IMG/VR virus record: IMGVR_UViG_3300035698_034612 | Location: 1 to 22,186 of that record | DNA length: 22,186 nucleotides | Reading direction: 5' to 3' (one strand) | Origin: a virus | Shown here: in pieces, positions 14,841 to 22,135 of the stretch | Layout of the letters: each line of letters begins with the position of its first letter | How positions within the stretch are numbered: the stretch's first letter is position 1 | Translations under genes and position numbers: made by a program | Notes under the pieces: model-generated | Seen by the model: the letters and a program-made list of their open reading frames with translations, nothing else | Told to the model about the DNA's origin: nothing | Databases searched by the model: none

Positions 14841-15638
14841 CTAACTCGATCCTAATTTAGTTTTGATCGTAGATATTGCCTTTGCTGCTTTTTTTATTTT
14901 CTCAGATTTTTTAAATTCTTCAAGACGCTCATCTAAAATAATCTCAATTCCAACTCTTAGAGGATCAAAATAATCTAAGCATTGCTGTTCAGATAGTTCG
15001 TGTAATCCGAGACTTAGAACTGAATAAATCTCTTTGTTAGCCACAAGAAAGTCAGGTAGATAATGTGATAATAAACCAATTTTCTCAACCATTCTTGTCC
15101 CCCGAAAGTCTTCTTCAGAAATATCCTTAGCCTCCAGAGCTCTTAAATACGCTTCTTGAATCAAATATTCAAAAATTCTTCTCAGATAAACAAAAGACCC
15201 AATACCAATACCATTAGCAGCTAAACCAATTGCTCTTGTGAATTCTTTTGCCTTTTCATGAAGTATTACCTTATCATCATATTGCTTTATTTCTTGAAGA
15301 TGGAAATCGGCTAATGATGGTAATTGTCCGAATTTTATTATGATTTTAGAATTCTTATTCCAAAGAATCGAGCATATACACTCTAATCCAGTTCTTTTGC
15401 AGCAATACTTTATTTCATGAAAACCACTTCTTAGCAAAAAACAATCAGTTCTAAAATCGATAAGATCAGAAGTTATCGAATAAGTTGTATCAATTTTAGA
15501 TTCTGGATTATATCCATCGAAGCCTCGACTCTCATAAGATCTAAATAAATAAGTTAATTCTTTTGAATCCTTTATCTCAATTTTTATTTTTTTATAAAGG
15601 GGTGTATTGAAAATAAATTCTTCTAATGTAAAACTCAT
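14841..15638 (-). CDS. Unknown cargo protein in a moron-like cassette
   Basis: This 265-aa soluble protein has no function I can name. The first ~120 residues look mixed beta/alpha and include several Cys (residues 66-88: CFLL, CCKRTGLECICS). The C-terminal half is helical, with AIGLAANGIGIGSFVYLRRIFEYLI, then YSVLSLGLHELSEQQCLDYF. These blocks look like a conserved hypothetical family I have seen but cannot name. The tail is basic (KKSEKIKKAAKAISTIKTK). I looked for an RxxxxH HEPN motif and found none. The gene is flanked on both sides by the repeated spacer that holds a terminator and promoter-like sequence, so it forms a self-contained transcription unit, as phage morons do. Confidence 0.65.
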   Translation of the reverse strand: MSFTLEEFIFNTPLYKKIKIEIKDSKELTYLFRSYESRGFDGYNPESKIDTTYSITSDLIDFRTDCFLLRSGFHEIKYCCKRTGLECICSILWNKNSKIIIKFGQLPSLADFHLQEIKQYDDKVILHEKAKEFTRAIGLAANGIGIGSFVYLRRIFEYLIQEAYLRALEAKDISEEDFRGTRMVEKIGLLSHYLPDFLVANKEIYSVLSLGLHELSEQQCLDYFDPLRVGIEIILDERLEEFKKSEKIKKAAKAISTIKTKLGSS

Positions 15639-15675
15639 AATAATCCTACCTAATTTGCAATAATATTGATCTGTA

Positions 15676-15763
15676 TACTCATTAACATATTTAGTAAAAC
15701 TATATCATGAATACTATATTGGAGAAAAGAAAAAAGTGACATACAGCCGCTTTCTCCCGTGAG
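15676..15763 (-). repeat. Spacer repeat copy B
   Basis: This second copy of the ~90-bp spacer lies after the repressor gene and before the 265-aa gene. It has the same order as copy A: leftward terminator hairpin (15725-15753), then AT-rich sequence with TATAGT (15704-15699) and the terminal block matching tactcattaacat. The two copies are direct repeats about 935 bp apart, bracketing exactly one gene. Confidence 0.75.
15725..15753 (-). terminator. Intrinsic terminator after the repressor gene
   Basis: On the minus strand AAAGCGGC, loop TGTAT and GTCACTTT form an 8-bp stem (one C-A mismatch, one G-T pair), followed by TTTCTTTT. Position downstream of the repressor stop (15831) indicates that it ends the repressor transcript. 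Confidence 0.6.
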
Positions 15764-15830
15764 TTTGAGATTTCTTTTATTTGATATACTCTACTTAACA
15801 ATTTTAACAGGTTATAAACTGTGTTTACAG

Positions 15831-16220
15831 TTACAACCGACCCGAGCCACCCTGATCAGTACTCCCATGCTGATCGGGGTTTTTTTGAATGCCTGGTGGA
15901 GCAGATTTTAACAATGCTGCTTCTTTTGCCAGAATAATTAAATCATAAGCACTTACAGATTTAAGCAACAATAAATCATTATAAGTGACCATACTGCTTC
16001 CTTCAACTTCAATTACATCACCAACCCCCTTGAATAACCAATTTGGATTTACATGCAAATCAATAATCAAGGCTTGAATAAATTCCGTTTTGGGATTTTT
16101 TGATTTTCCATGTTCTAACTCTGAAATATAAGGTTGTCGAACCTTAAGGATTTTGGCTAGTTCAACAGATTTTAAATCAGTTGCTTGCTTAATCTCAGAT
16201 ATGACTTTTATCCAATCCAT
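15831..16220 (-). CDS. CI-type phage repressor (XRE helix-turn-helix)
   Basis: This 129-aa DNA-binding protein has a clear XRE helix-turn-helix (residues 18-39, VELAKILKVRQPYISELEHGK). It is expected to keep the phage lysogenic by blocking the early promoter. The central part has a PNWLFKGVGD segment typical of phage repressors of this size. There is no LexA/CI-type peptidase domain, so induction must work differently from lambda CI. GGGAG precedes the ATG. It is transcribed away from the early operon, and the 143-bp gap holds palindromic operators. Its last ~20 codons (NPDQHGSTDQGGSGRL) overlap a strong rightward terminator and read like translated terminator DNA, so the C-terminus may be dispensable. 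An imperfect hairpin (15810-15838) overlaps the stop codon. Confidence 0.85.
   Translation of the reverse strand: MDWIKVISEIKQATDLKSVELAKILKVRQPYISELEHGKSKNPKTEFIQALIIDLHVNPNWLFKGVGDVIEVEGSSMVTYNDLLLLKSVSAYDLIILAKEAALLKSAPPGIQKNPDQHGSTDQGGSGRL
15850..15886 (+). terminator. Strong rightward terminator inside the repressor 3' end
   Basis: CCCTGATCAG (15850-15859), a 10-nt loop and CTGATCGGGG (15870-15879) form a 10-bp stem with one T-G pair, followed directly by seven Ts (15880-15886). It would stop plus-strand transcription coming from the left, antisense to the cargo and repressor genes. It is not a terminator for the repressor itself. Confidence 0.75.
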
Positions 16221-16232
16221 CTAAGCTCCCTT

Positions 16233-16258
16233 ATAAGTATCGATATTTCGATACTTAT
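16233..16258. promoter_or_regulatory. Repressor operator O1 (11-bp inverted repeat)
   Basis: ATAAGTATCGA (16233-16243) and TCGATACTTAT (16248-16258) are perfect inverted repeats around TATT. The site lies between the repressor start (16220) and the TTGACA of the early promoter. That fits a dimer-binding operator, probably used for repressor autoregulation. Confidence 0.7.
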
Positions 16259-16260
16259 TA

Positions 16261-16289
16261 TTGACAAATTTGTTATACCGATATACTAT
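16261..16289 (+). promoter_or_regulatory. Early promoter candidate
   Basis: A consensus -35 TTGACA (16261-16266) is followed by weak -10 options: TACTAT at 17-bp spacing (16284-16289) or TATACT at 15 bp (16282-16287). The promoter is sandwiched between palindromes O1 and O2, as expected for the repressed lytic promoter driving the rightward early operon. Confidence 0.55.
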
Positions 16290-16314
16290 CGATATATCGA
16301 TGTAGACATATCGA
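16288..16314. promoter_or_regulatory. Repressor operator O2 and extra half-site
   Basis: ATCGATATATCGAT (16288-16301) is a perfect 14-bp palindrome sharing the ATCGAT core with O1. A further TATCGA half-site lies at 16309-16314. They overlap the presumed start of early transcription, so binding here should block it. Confidence 0.6.
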
Positions 16315-16363
16315 CAGTATACGACTGAAAATATCAGCGCACAAGAGGAGAATACAGAGTTTT

Positions 16364-17161
16364 ATGGGAAAAAATAACAAGCAACTCGCAACACAAAGCT
16401 ATAGGAAACGTATGGAATCTTGGGATTATGATGAGTCAGTAAACTCCATGCATAAAACGGTCTATAAGTGGAAAAATTTAACCGTAGATATAGTTGAGGA
16501 ACTGTATCTAGCAAGACAATCATTATCTTTCCCAGGTAATCCAAATGAAAACAGAATTGCAACTGGGAAAAATTTCCCAGTTAATACCCATACATGGGCG
16601 AGTTATTGCCAAGATATAGGTATAAGTAAACGAACAGCCAATTTATGGCTTGAACGCTTCCTTCCAGAAGAACAACAGCTACTTGAACCTGAAGAACATT
16701 TAGCCAGGAAGAAAATACTCGCAAAGAAAAAAGAAGACTTCCACCAGGAACTCATTCACCAGTATGAAGCCTCCGGAGTAAAGGGTGAAGAGTGGGATAA
16801 GTACACTGACAAGTTGTACCAACTCCATCAAGTTGCTAAAGGCAAAATGATAAATCCCTCCAAACTCCCCAGGGATTATTTCCAAAACTTACCTCAAACA
16901 AAAGTTCCGGATCCCACCACCTTATCAAATACCGATGTCTTGGCCTATCACGAATGCCTGCACCGTAATCGTGAGTACCTGTACCCAGAAATTGTTGAGC
17001 GCGATCAGGTATGGATGTTTTACCGTCTGGAAGAGTTTATCAATAGATTTCCCACCCGAGAAGCCAAGGCCATGCTCATCGGAAATTTAGTCAAAAAGCT
17101 TGCGGATCTCAGGGATGAAATCACGATTGAACAGCCATTAAGAGAAAAGGAGTCTAAATAG
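16364..17161 (+). CDS. Early phage protein with helix-turn-helix-like segment
   Basis: First gene of the early operon, 265 aa. I do not recognise a named family. Residues ~76-100 (THTWASYCQDIGISKRTANLWLERFLP) look like a helix-turn-helix, so DNA binding is likely. A long charged helical stretch follows (about 105-165). GAGGAG lies ~13 nt before the ATG, a longer spacing than usual. The stop is directly followed by the ATG of the Ner-like gene. Position between the operators and the transposition genes suggests an early regulator or accessory transposition factor; that is inference. Confidence 0.7.
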   Translation: MGKNNKQLATQSYRKRMESWDYDESVNSMHKTVYKWKNLTVDIVEELYLARQSLSFPGNPNENRIATGKNFPVNTHTWASYCQDIGISKRTANLWLERFLPEEQQLLEPEEHLARKKILAKKKEDFHQELIHQYEASGVKGEEWDKYTDKLYQLHQVAKGKMINPSKLPRDYFQNLPQTKVPDPTTLSNTDVLAYHECLHRNREYLYPEIVERDQVWMFYRLEEFINRFPTREAKAMLIGNLVKKLADLRDEITIEQPLREKESK

Positions 17162-17482
17162 ATGAATTCATTGCCTATTGCCGTATCTAATCCTGTAGGG
17201 AGTAATTCTCCTACAGGAGTCCATACAAAGAATGTTGCACAAGGGTCTTTTATCACATGGATGCTCTCCCGCCGGGGTATATCCATGCGGTTAATAGCTG
17301 ATGCTGCAGAATGTCACTTTGATACCGTATCAAAGACAATCTGGGGAAAAAGGAATGCAAAAGATCTCCAGGACTTCATTGCACTGGTCTTAAACTTTTC
17401 ATCATGGGAAGACCTGAAAAATGCGGAAGTTAAATTCAATGAGCATGCAACCGAAATATTACTCAAAGAGTTATCCGCATGA
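17162..17482 (+). CDS. Ner-like early DNA-binding regulator
   Basis: This 106-aa protein has a helix-turn-helix at about residues 38-65 (RGISMRLIADAAECHFDTVSKTIWGKR), followed by FIALVLNFSSWEDL, much like Ner/Nlp-type phage regulators. In Mu, Ner turns down early and repressor transcription after induction, and position just before the transposase genes supports the same role. AAGGAG lies 7 nt before the ATG. The first ~25 residues are low in structure and include DNA forming a 9-bp inverted repeat (17191-17218), so a later start is possible though none has a better site. The stop overlaps the next gene (ATGA). Confidence 0.65.
   Translation: MNSLPIAVSNPVGSNSPTGVHTKNVAQGSFITWMLSRRGISMRLIADAAECHFDTVSKTIWGKRNAKDLQDFIALVLNFSSWEDLKNAEVKFNEHATEILLKELSA
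17191..17218. repeat. Inverted repeat inside the start of the Ner-like gene
   Basis: TCCTGTAGG (17191-17199) and CCTACAGGA (17210-17218) are perfect 9-bp inverted repeats with a 10-nt centre. The site could be a regulator-binding site or an mRNA hairpin close to the gene's start. Confidence 0.45.
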
Positions 17483-17856
17483 GCCGGGCGAATATCTGGT
17501 ACCCGGGAAGATCCTGGTGGAAAGTTGAATTGGGATTTACCCATAAAGCGCTGCTTCATCTGAGTGCTGGACCGATTGTTCCTGGACAAAAAGTAACACT
17601 GAATGCAAACAGGCTCCGAAGCAGAGGTCGAATACCTACATCAAGGTTTGTCACGGTAAAAAAAACAATCCCTGTGAGCATGCATATAGGGTTTATCAGC
17701 CGATCAATCTATATGAAGTTTGACAGGAAAATTATGACACACAGAGCAGCTCGATTGCTTTGTCATAAATGTGGATATCGATCAATACCCGTTTTAGCTG
17801 ATCATCTCAGAGCAAAACAGGGGCTGCCTTTTTATGGGCAAGTCATCATCTGGTAG
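17479..17856 (+). CDS. Basic early protein of unknown function
   Basis: This 125-aa, strongly basic protein (many Arg/Lys) has an aromatic start (IWYPGRSWWKVELGF) and a region that looks beta-rich (SAGPIVPGQKVTLN). The C-terminal part contains one C-x2-C pair (CHKCGYRS, near residue 95). No family is recognised. Its ATG overlaps the Ner-like stop by 4 bp and the next gene begins 8 bp after its stop, so it belongs to the early operon. High positive charge suggests nucleic-acid binding; that is inference. Confidence 0.6.
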   Translation: MSRANIWYPGRSWWKVELGFTHKALLHLSAGPIVPGQKVTLNANRLRSRGRIPTSRFVTVKKTIPVSMHIGFISRSIYMKFDRKIMTHRAARLLCHKCGYRSIPVLADHLRAKQGLPFYGQVIIW

Positions 17857-17864
17857 GAGCCGTT

Positions 17865-18182
17865 ATGAGTGAACACTATGAAATGCTGACTATGGGAGTA
17901 AGCCTGGATTCTCTTAACGGTCGTCACCATGAAACACACCAGCGCAGACAGAAAAATGGACTTGATGAGATCGATGAAAAGATCATTGCTGCCATGCCTG
18001 AATATCCGGCTGAAATCACCTTACAAAAAATTGAAGAAGCGACTGGGATAAACGCTGAATATGTCAAATCCCGTTTGCTCTACCGAACACTCTGTATGAA
18101 CTATCCGGTATGTGATCTCGGAAGAAATCGATGGACTCTCGTGACAAAAGAATCACTTGAGTATGAGGAGGAAATCAGATGA
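17865..18182 (+). CDS. Small early protein, winged-helix-like
   Basis: This 105-aa protein begins at ATG 17865, with GGAG about 6 nt upstream. Residues ~35-95 suggest a winged helix (DEKIIAAMPEYPAEITLQKIEEATGINAEYVKSRL, then a short strand with RNRWTLV). The first 30 residues are polar. It overlaps the transposase gene by 4 bp (ATGA), so it is translationally coupled to it and may help control or assist transposition. I recognise no named family. Confidence 0.6.
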   Translation: MSEHYEMLTMGVSLDSLNGRHHETHQRRQKNGLDEIDEKIIAAMPEYPAEITLQKIEEATGINAEYVKSRLLYRTLCMNYPVCDLGRNRWTLVTKESLEYEEEIR

Positions 18183-20308
18183 TCTATTTGAAAACCGCTG
18201 AGGTAGCAGCTCTACTAGGGGTAACACCGAGAAGCGTGCAACAAAAGATCCAGTCAAACCAATGGCCTTCACAGAAAGTTGGACGGGGTTATAGTATCCC
18301 CTTATCAGCCCTGCCTGAAGATGCACAAATTACGTATCTCAAAGAACATCCAGATGTAACATTAACTACGAGAGAAATTAAAGAACTGACCACCGGGGCA
18401 CAACTTGCTGCCTCTTCCCGCACTATTACCGTAGGACTAAGTACCAGTCCAAAAACGGAAAAGCAAAAGAGAAAAATAGCTATCTGGCAGATGATGCAAA
18501 ACAAGCCAGTAAACTATAAAAAGACTGATTGGACTGAAACTGTAGCATCCATGTACTCAACCTCTATGCAATCAGTCTACAGAATTTGTACCGAAATTGA
18601 CGAGCATGGATTATCTGGAATAACCACACCGGTTAAGAAGCTCTCAACATGGAATGAGAATGCCGTCCAATGGCTCCAGGGCTATTACCTGAAAGCTATT
18701 AAAGAAGTGGGAGACTGCACCAAGTTATCAGCGTACAGAGCACTCTTAATAGAAGCTGAAAACCATGGATGGAAAACAGGTAGCAGATCCTCAGCATATG
18801 ATCATCTAAAAGCCCTGAACCCTCTCCTTGAATCCTTTGCCCGCGGGGGGAACAGAGAACTTGATAATCACTTCTATATCCTGCGGGATCTTGATGCCCT
18901 TCGACCCATGCAGATAATAGTCGGTGACCAGCATCGATTTGACTGGTGGGTTACTGATGAGAACGGGAAGATGATCCGACCAGAATGTTATCTCTGGATA
19001 GATATGGCCACTAGAATCCCCTACGGCATTGCCTTTGACAAGAAATACAACTCTTCAACGGTAAAAATGGCACTCTATATGGGTATGAGACGATTCGGCA
19101 GGTTTGAATGTTCTTATAACGATAATGGCCGCCCGGAACTTTCTAAAGCCATGCACGAGATCATCTCAGATATACAAGCTTATGGTATGAATAATGCCGA
19201 TATTTCTGATCTCTATAAATCCGATGAAGGTTTCATTGTCACTGATGATAATGACCAGATAGTATCGATGGCAGCAAACCCTGAAGATTGGAAAAAGCAG
19301 AACCGGCGTATCTTTGCCAAAGTCAAAAATGCGAAAGCAAAACCGATTGAACGGTTCTTTCGAACCTTTGAACAGATCCTCAATGACATGGCGCTCCCGG
19401 GAAAAATAAAGAACCTCAGGTCAACAGCAGCAGAGGAAGAGGAAGCTTCAAAACGGCTAATTAGCCAGGAGAAAAAAGGCTATCTCCTCACCCATGAAGA
19501 GTTCATTGTAAAGGCCATACAAGCGTTAGAAACCTATGAGAATCGTCCACATGCCTCATTAGGTATGAGTCCGAAAGATAAACTCATGGAGAAGTTCCAT
19601 AAGGGCTGGAAACCGACTTTTATCAATGAAACTGAATGTGATTTTATCTTCCTCTCCCGTATCCGGAGAAAGGTAGCAAAGGGTCGAGTGTTAATTGAAA
19701 GTATCTCCTATATTGGGGATGAGGTAACTACCAGCGATGATGGAATGATAAACACTTCAATTGGGATCCACCACCTGGAAGGACAGTCAGTAGAGATCAG
19801 GTATAACCCCTACGATCTGGACAAAGCCTTTGTGGTTGCCCCAGGTGGATCCATCCGCCCCCTCTATAAATCAAAAGTCTATGAAATGCTCAATGAAGAT
19901 CATATCAATGAAGCCATGTCCTGGAAAAAACGACAAATGAAAGCAGTACGGGATGCCTATAAACACATGACCGAAAGTATCCCGGGATTAGTGATTTCAT
20001 CCAGTGCAAAGAAGAAAATTACACAAGCAAAAACAGATCAAAAATCAAAAGAACCTGTGATTACACAGAAAGAACTGCAGAAAGCAGTTGAGGATCGAAA
20101 AGAAGCTTCTGTAAACAATGTCTATAAGATGCGACCGGCAGCCTGGGGGTCCCAGGCTGATCGCTATAAATGGTGTCTGGATAGTATTATCCAGGGCTAC
20201 AGTCTCAGTGCTCCGGATTCTGATTTCACACAATCATATGAAAAATTTATGAGTGAAGAGGATCAGCGGTACTGGGAAACTTACAAAACAATGGGAGGAA
20301 TCGTATGA
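18179..20308 (+). CDS. MuA-like DDE transposase
   Basis: This 709-aa transposase should cut and join the phage ends for integration and replicative transposition. The N-terminus (residues 1-60) has a MuA-type DNA-binding helix-turn-helix (LKTAEVAALLGVTPRSVQQKI), with a further end-binding region up to ~215. The catalytic core carries D250 (IIVGDQH), D315 (YNDNGRPE) and E391 (AKPIERFF), matching Mu D269, D336 and E392. The C-terminal beta-barrel and ATPase-contacting tail follow (about 500-709). Length is slightly over Mu MuA (663 aa). It overlaps both neighbours by 4 bp, and the MuB-like ATPase follows directly. Ends recognised by this enzyme are not visible in the window. Confidence 0.95.
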   Translation: MIYLKTAEVAALLGVTPRSVQQKIQSNQWPSQKVGRGYSIPLSALPEDAQITYLKEHPDVTLTTREIKELTTGAQLAASSRTITVGLSTSPKTEKQKRKIAIWQMMQNKPVNYKKTDWTETVASMYSTSMQSVYRICTEIDEHGLSGITTPVKKLSTWNENAVQWLQGYYLKAIKEVGDCTKLSAYRALLIEAENHGWKTGSRSSAYDHLKALNPLLESFARGGNRELDNHFYILRDLDALRPMQIIVGDQHRFDWWVTDENGKMIRPECYLWIDMATRIPYGIAFDKKYNSSTVKMALYMGMRRFGRFECSYNDNGRPELSKAMHEIISDIQAYGMNNADISDLYKSDEGFIVTDDNDQIVSMAANPEDWKKQNRRIFAKVKNAKAKPIERFFRTFEQILNDMALPGKIKNLRSTAAEEEEASKRLISQEKKGYLLTHEEFIVKAIQALETYENRPHASLGMSPKDKLMEKFHKGWKPTFINETECDFIFLSRIRRKVAKGRVLIESISYIGDEVTTSDDGMINTSIGIHHLEGQSVEIRYNPYDLDKAFVVAPGGSIRPLYKSKVYEMLNEDHINEAMSWKKRQMKAVRDAYKHMTESIPGLVISSSAKKKITQAKTDQKSKEPVITQKELQKAVEDRKEASVNNVYKMRPAAWGSQADRYKWCLDSIIQGYSLSAPDSDFTQSYEKFMSEEDQRYWETYKTMGGIV

Positions 20309-21204
20309 CAAGAAGTAGTAAACTCGCTGCCGTCCTGGAACAGTCCGGGATGAGTCAATCAGAGGCTGCGAGAATCGCTGGAGTAGATAAATCTATGATC
20401 AGTAGAGTTATCGCCAAAAACTACCAGGGATGGGAACAGAAAGAAACAGAAATCATTGAGGCACTAACTGATGCCGGCGTGCAAATCCAGTATGATCTTT
20501 TGCGAAGATTCAGAGTAGATCATACCACATTTATCAGCACACCGAATGTGAAAGAGTTCGATGATTTGGCAAATGATCTGCTGGAGAACCCGAACCTCAC
20601 CTCCTCCATCGGTCTGGTAAAAGGTACTGCCGGCAGGGGGAAAACTGCAGCTGCAAAACACTTTATCTCCACGAATCGAGACAGCGTGTATGTTCTGTAT
20701 GTAGATGGCTATTCACACAGCATGCTTGCCCGTCAAATCGCCTATGAACTTACGGGAATAAAGAACCACACATTTGAAAAGAACCTTGAGCTTATCCGGG
20801 AAGCAACCCGGATGCTCAGGAGAATGGTAATCATTGATGAAGCAGACAAGATGCCCGGGCGTCTCATAGAAATGCTTCGAGGAATGAATGAACGCTGCGC
20901 TCTTCCACTGCTGTTAGTAGGGGAAGAGATGCTGTATTCACGGATGTCTGAAGAACCCAGACGTTTAAGCAGAGTAAGAAAACCTATCGTCAACTTCGGG
21001 AAAGTTTCGAAGGTAGATATCGCACTTTTTTATGAACAGGCCATCGGTATATCTATCACCAAAAATCCAGAAGTCTGTTCTGAACTCCTGCTTCGCTCAC
21101 GCGGAGATTTCCGCCTGGTAGTAAGTGATGCTATGGCTATTTGTAAAGTCCTGAACTCTTCAGGGATCGGCACTGTCAACATGGTGGTTATAGATAAAAT
21201 ATGA
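20305..21204 (+). CDS. MuB-like transposition ATPase
   Basis: This 299-aa AAA+ ATPase should bind target DNA, bring it to the transposase and give target immunity. An N-terminal helix-turn-helix (residues 15-36, MSQSEAARIAGVDKSMISRVI) is followed by a Walker A, GTAGRGKT (107-114). The Walker B is MVIIDEAD (174-181), and a sensor-type Arg-rich segment (RRLSRVRKP) lies near 220. Size and the HTH-plus-ATPase order match MuB. The ATG overlaps the transposase stop (ATGA), and its own stop overlaps the next ATG the same way. Confidence 0.93.
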   Translation: MTRSSKLAAVLEQSGMSQSEAARIAGVDKSMISRVIAKNYQGWEQKETEIIEALTDAGVQIQYDLLRRFRVDHTTFISTPNVKEFDDLANDLLENPNLTSSIGLVKGTAGRGKTAAAKHFISTNRDSVYVLYVDGYSHSMLARQIAYELTGIKNHTFEKNLELIREATRMLRRMVIIDEADKMPGRLIEMLRGMNERCALPLLLVGEEMLYSRMSEEPRRLSRVRKPIVNFGKVSKVDIALFYEQAIGISITKNPEVCSELLLRSRGDFRLVVSDAMAICKVLNSSGIGTVNMVVIDKI

Positions 21205-21653
21205 CAGATACGATCTTTCGTACCGGTGTATTCAGTAAGAAAATCCGCATTCTTTTAATCAATCGAAAAGGTGTCGTCACCAGAGAAGAACTCTATGGCG
21301 TATTTGGAAGAGATAAGAAGACAAAAAAGCGGATTTATTCGGCAGTTTCAAATTTACGCGCACAAGGACATATCGAGATTACTCCTGAAGGGTATCGCTA
21401 CATTTCTGAAATTCCCTTACCAGGAGATAAAGCAGATCGTATATGGAAATATTGGAGATCAGAAGCAACGTTCACCGCACCTCAGACAGCTTTGTTTACT
21501 GAGATCTCCAGAGCTTATATACAAGCCCTTATTCGTCATTACATACGGCTGGGATTTGTAGAACTTATCCCCTTGATGTATAGCAATACCGATCCACGCG
21601 TATACCGGTTGAAAGATCCCTCGATCATCATACGGCCGACAACGGAGAAATAG
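21201..21653 (+). CDS. Early protein with two winged-helix-like segments
   Basis: This 150-aa protein appears to hold two helix-turn-helix or winged-helix units. One is at about residues 15-66 (VVTREELYGVFGR... YSAVSNLRAQGHIEITPEGYRYI) and a second at about 88-140 (TFTAPQTALFTEISRAYIQALIRHYIRLGFVELI). Each looks like helix, recognition helix and wing. No family name is recognised. It is coupled to MuB (ATGA) and ends one base before the GemA-like ATG. A regulatory role in early or middle gene control is inferred. Confidence 0.65.
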   Translation: MTDTIFRTGVFSKKIRILLINRKGVVTREELYGVFGRDKKTKKRIYSAVSNLRAQGHIEITPEGYRYISEIPLPGDKADRIWKYWRSEATFTAPQTALFTEISRAYIQALIRHYIRLGFVELIPLMYSNTDPRVYRLKDPSIIIRPTTEK

Positions 21654-21654
21654 C

Positions 21655-22131
21655 ATGGGAAAACGAGAGAAGCTTATACAACTCATTCATGTTGCACGTT
21701 CCCATACCTTAGAGTGTCTATCCTGCGGATCTCTGATCCCGGACACCAAAGAGCTGTGTGTATGTGGTTCAAATAGACTTCAACCAATGACTACCTGGAG
21801 ATACAGAAGCTCCTTAAAGCAGCTTACTGGAGAAGATTCCTGCATCAAGCTCTCTGAAGAGCAGCTGGAGAAGGTTTTAGACCTCTATAAGCAGGTTGGA
21901 TTCGTACCGAAACAACAAAAAGAGAATCCTGGGAAGAGTCTACAAAAATCCCTTACACAGCAAATCTTCTTGATTGAACAAAAAGCGCAAAGTGTTCTGG
22001 GAGACCACTGGCAAGGACGACTGGATGGATTCTTACGGAATATGAGCAGATCTTCCCTAAAGTTCTGTAATCATAATGAGCTGCGAAAAGTACACGGCTG
22101 GTTAAGCCGTCTAAAGAAAAAAGGAGCATAA
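21655..22131 (+). CDS. GemA-like protein (Mu gp16, DUF1018) with zinc-ribbon-like insert
   Basis: This 158-aa protein follows the GemA/gp16 pattern. It starts REKLIQLIHVARS, then has YRSSLKQLTGEDSCIKLSEEQLEKVLDLYKQVGF (around 50-84). It finishes with a helical half (QQIFLIEQKAQSVLGD..., FCNHNELRKVHGWLSRLKKKG). In Mu, GemA affects host gene expression and DNA supercoiling, but its mechanism is not well known. Unusually, residues 21-37 carry C21-x2-C24 and C35-x-C37, a zinc-ribbon or knuckle-like set, inserted where the family normally has the LDDDTYR-type loop. It lies 1 bp after the previous stop and 4 bp before the DUF3164 gene. Confidence 0.8.
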   Translation: MGKREKLIQLIHVARSHTLECLSCGSLIPDTKELCVCGSNRLQPMTTWRYRSSLKQLTGEDSCIKLSEEQLEKVLDLYKQVGFVPKQQKENPGKSLQKSLTQQIFLIEQKAQSVLGDHWQGRLDGFLRNMSRSSLKFCNHNELRKVHGWLSRLKKKGA

Positions 22132-22135
22132 CCCA

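Noticed and set aside
14841-15638. HEPN RNase assignment for the 265-aa cargo protein
   Set aside because: The C-terminal half is helical and contains a conserved-looking LGLHELSE segment, but no Arg stands 5 residues before the His, so the RxxxxH motif is absent.
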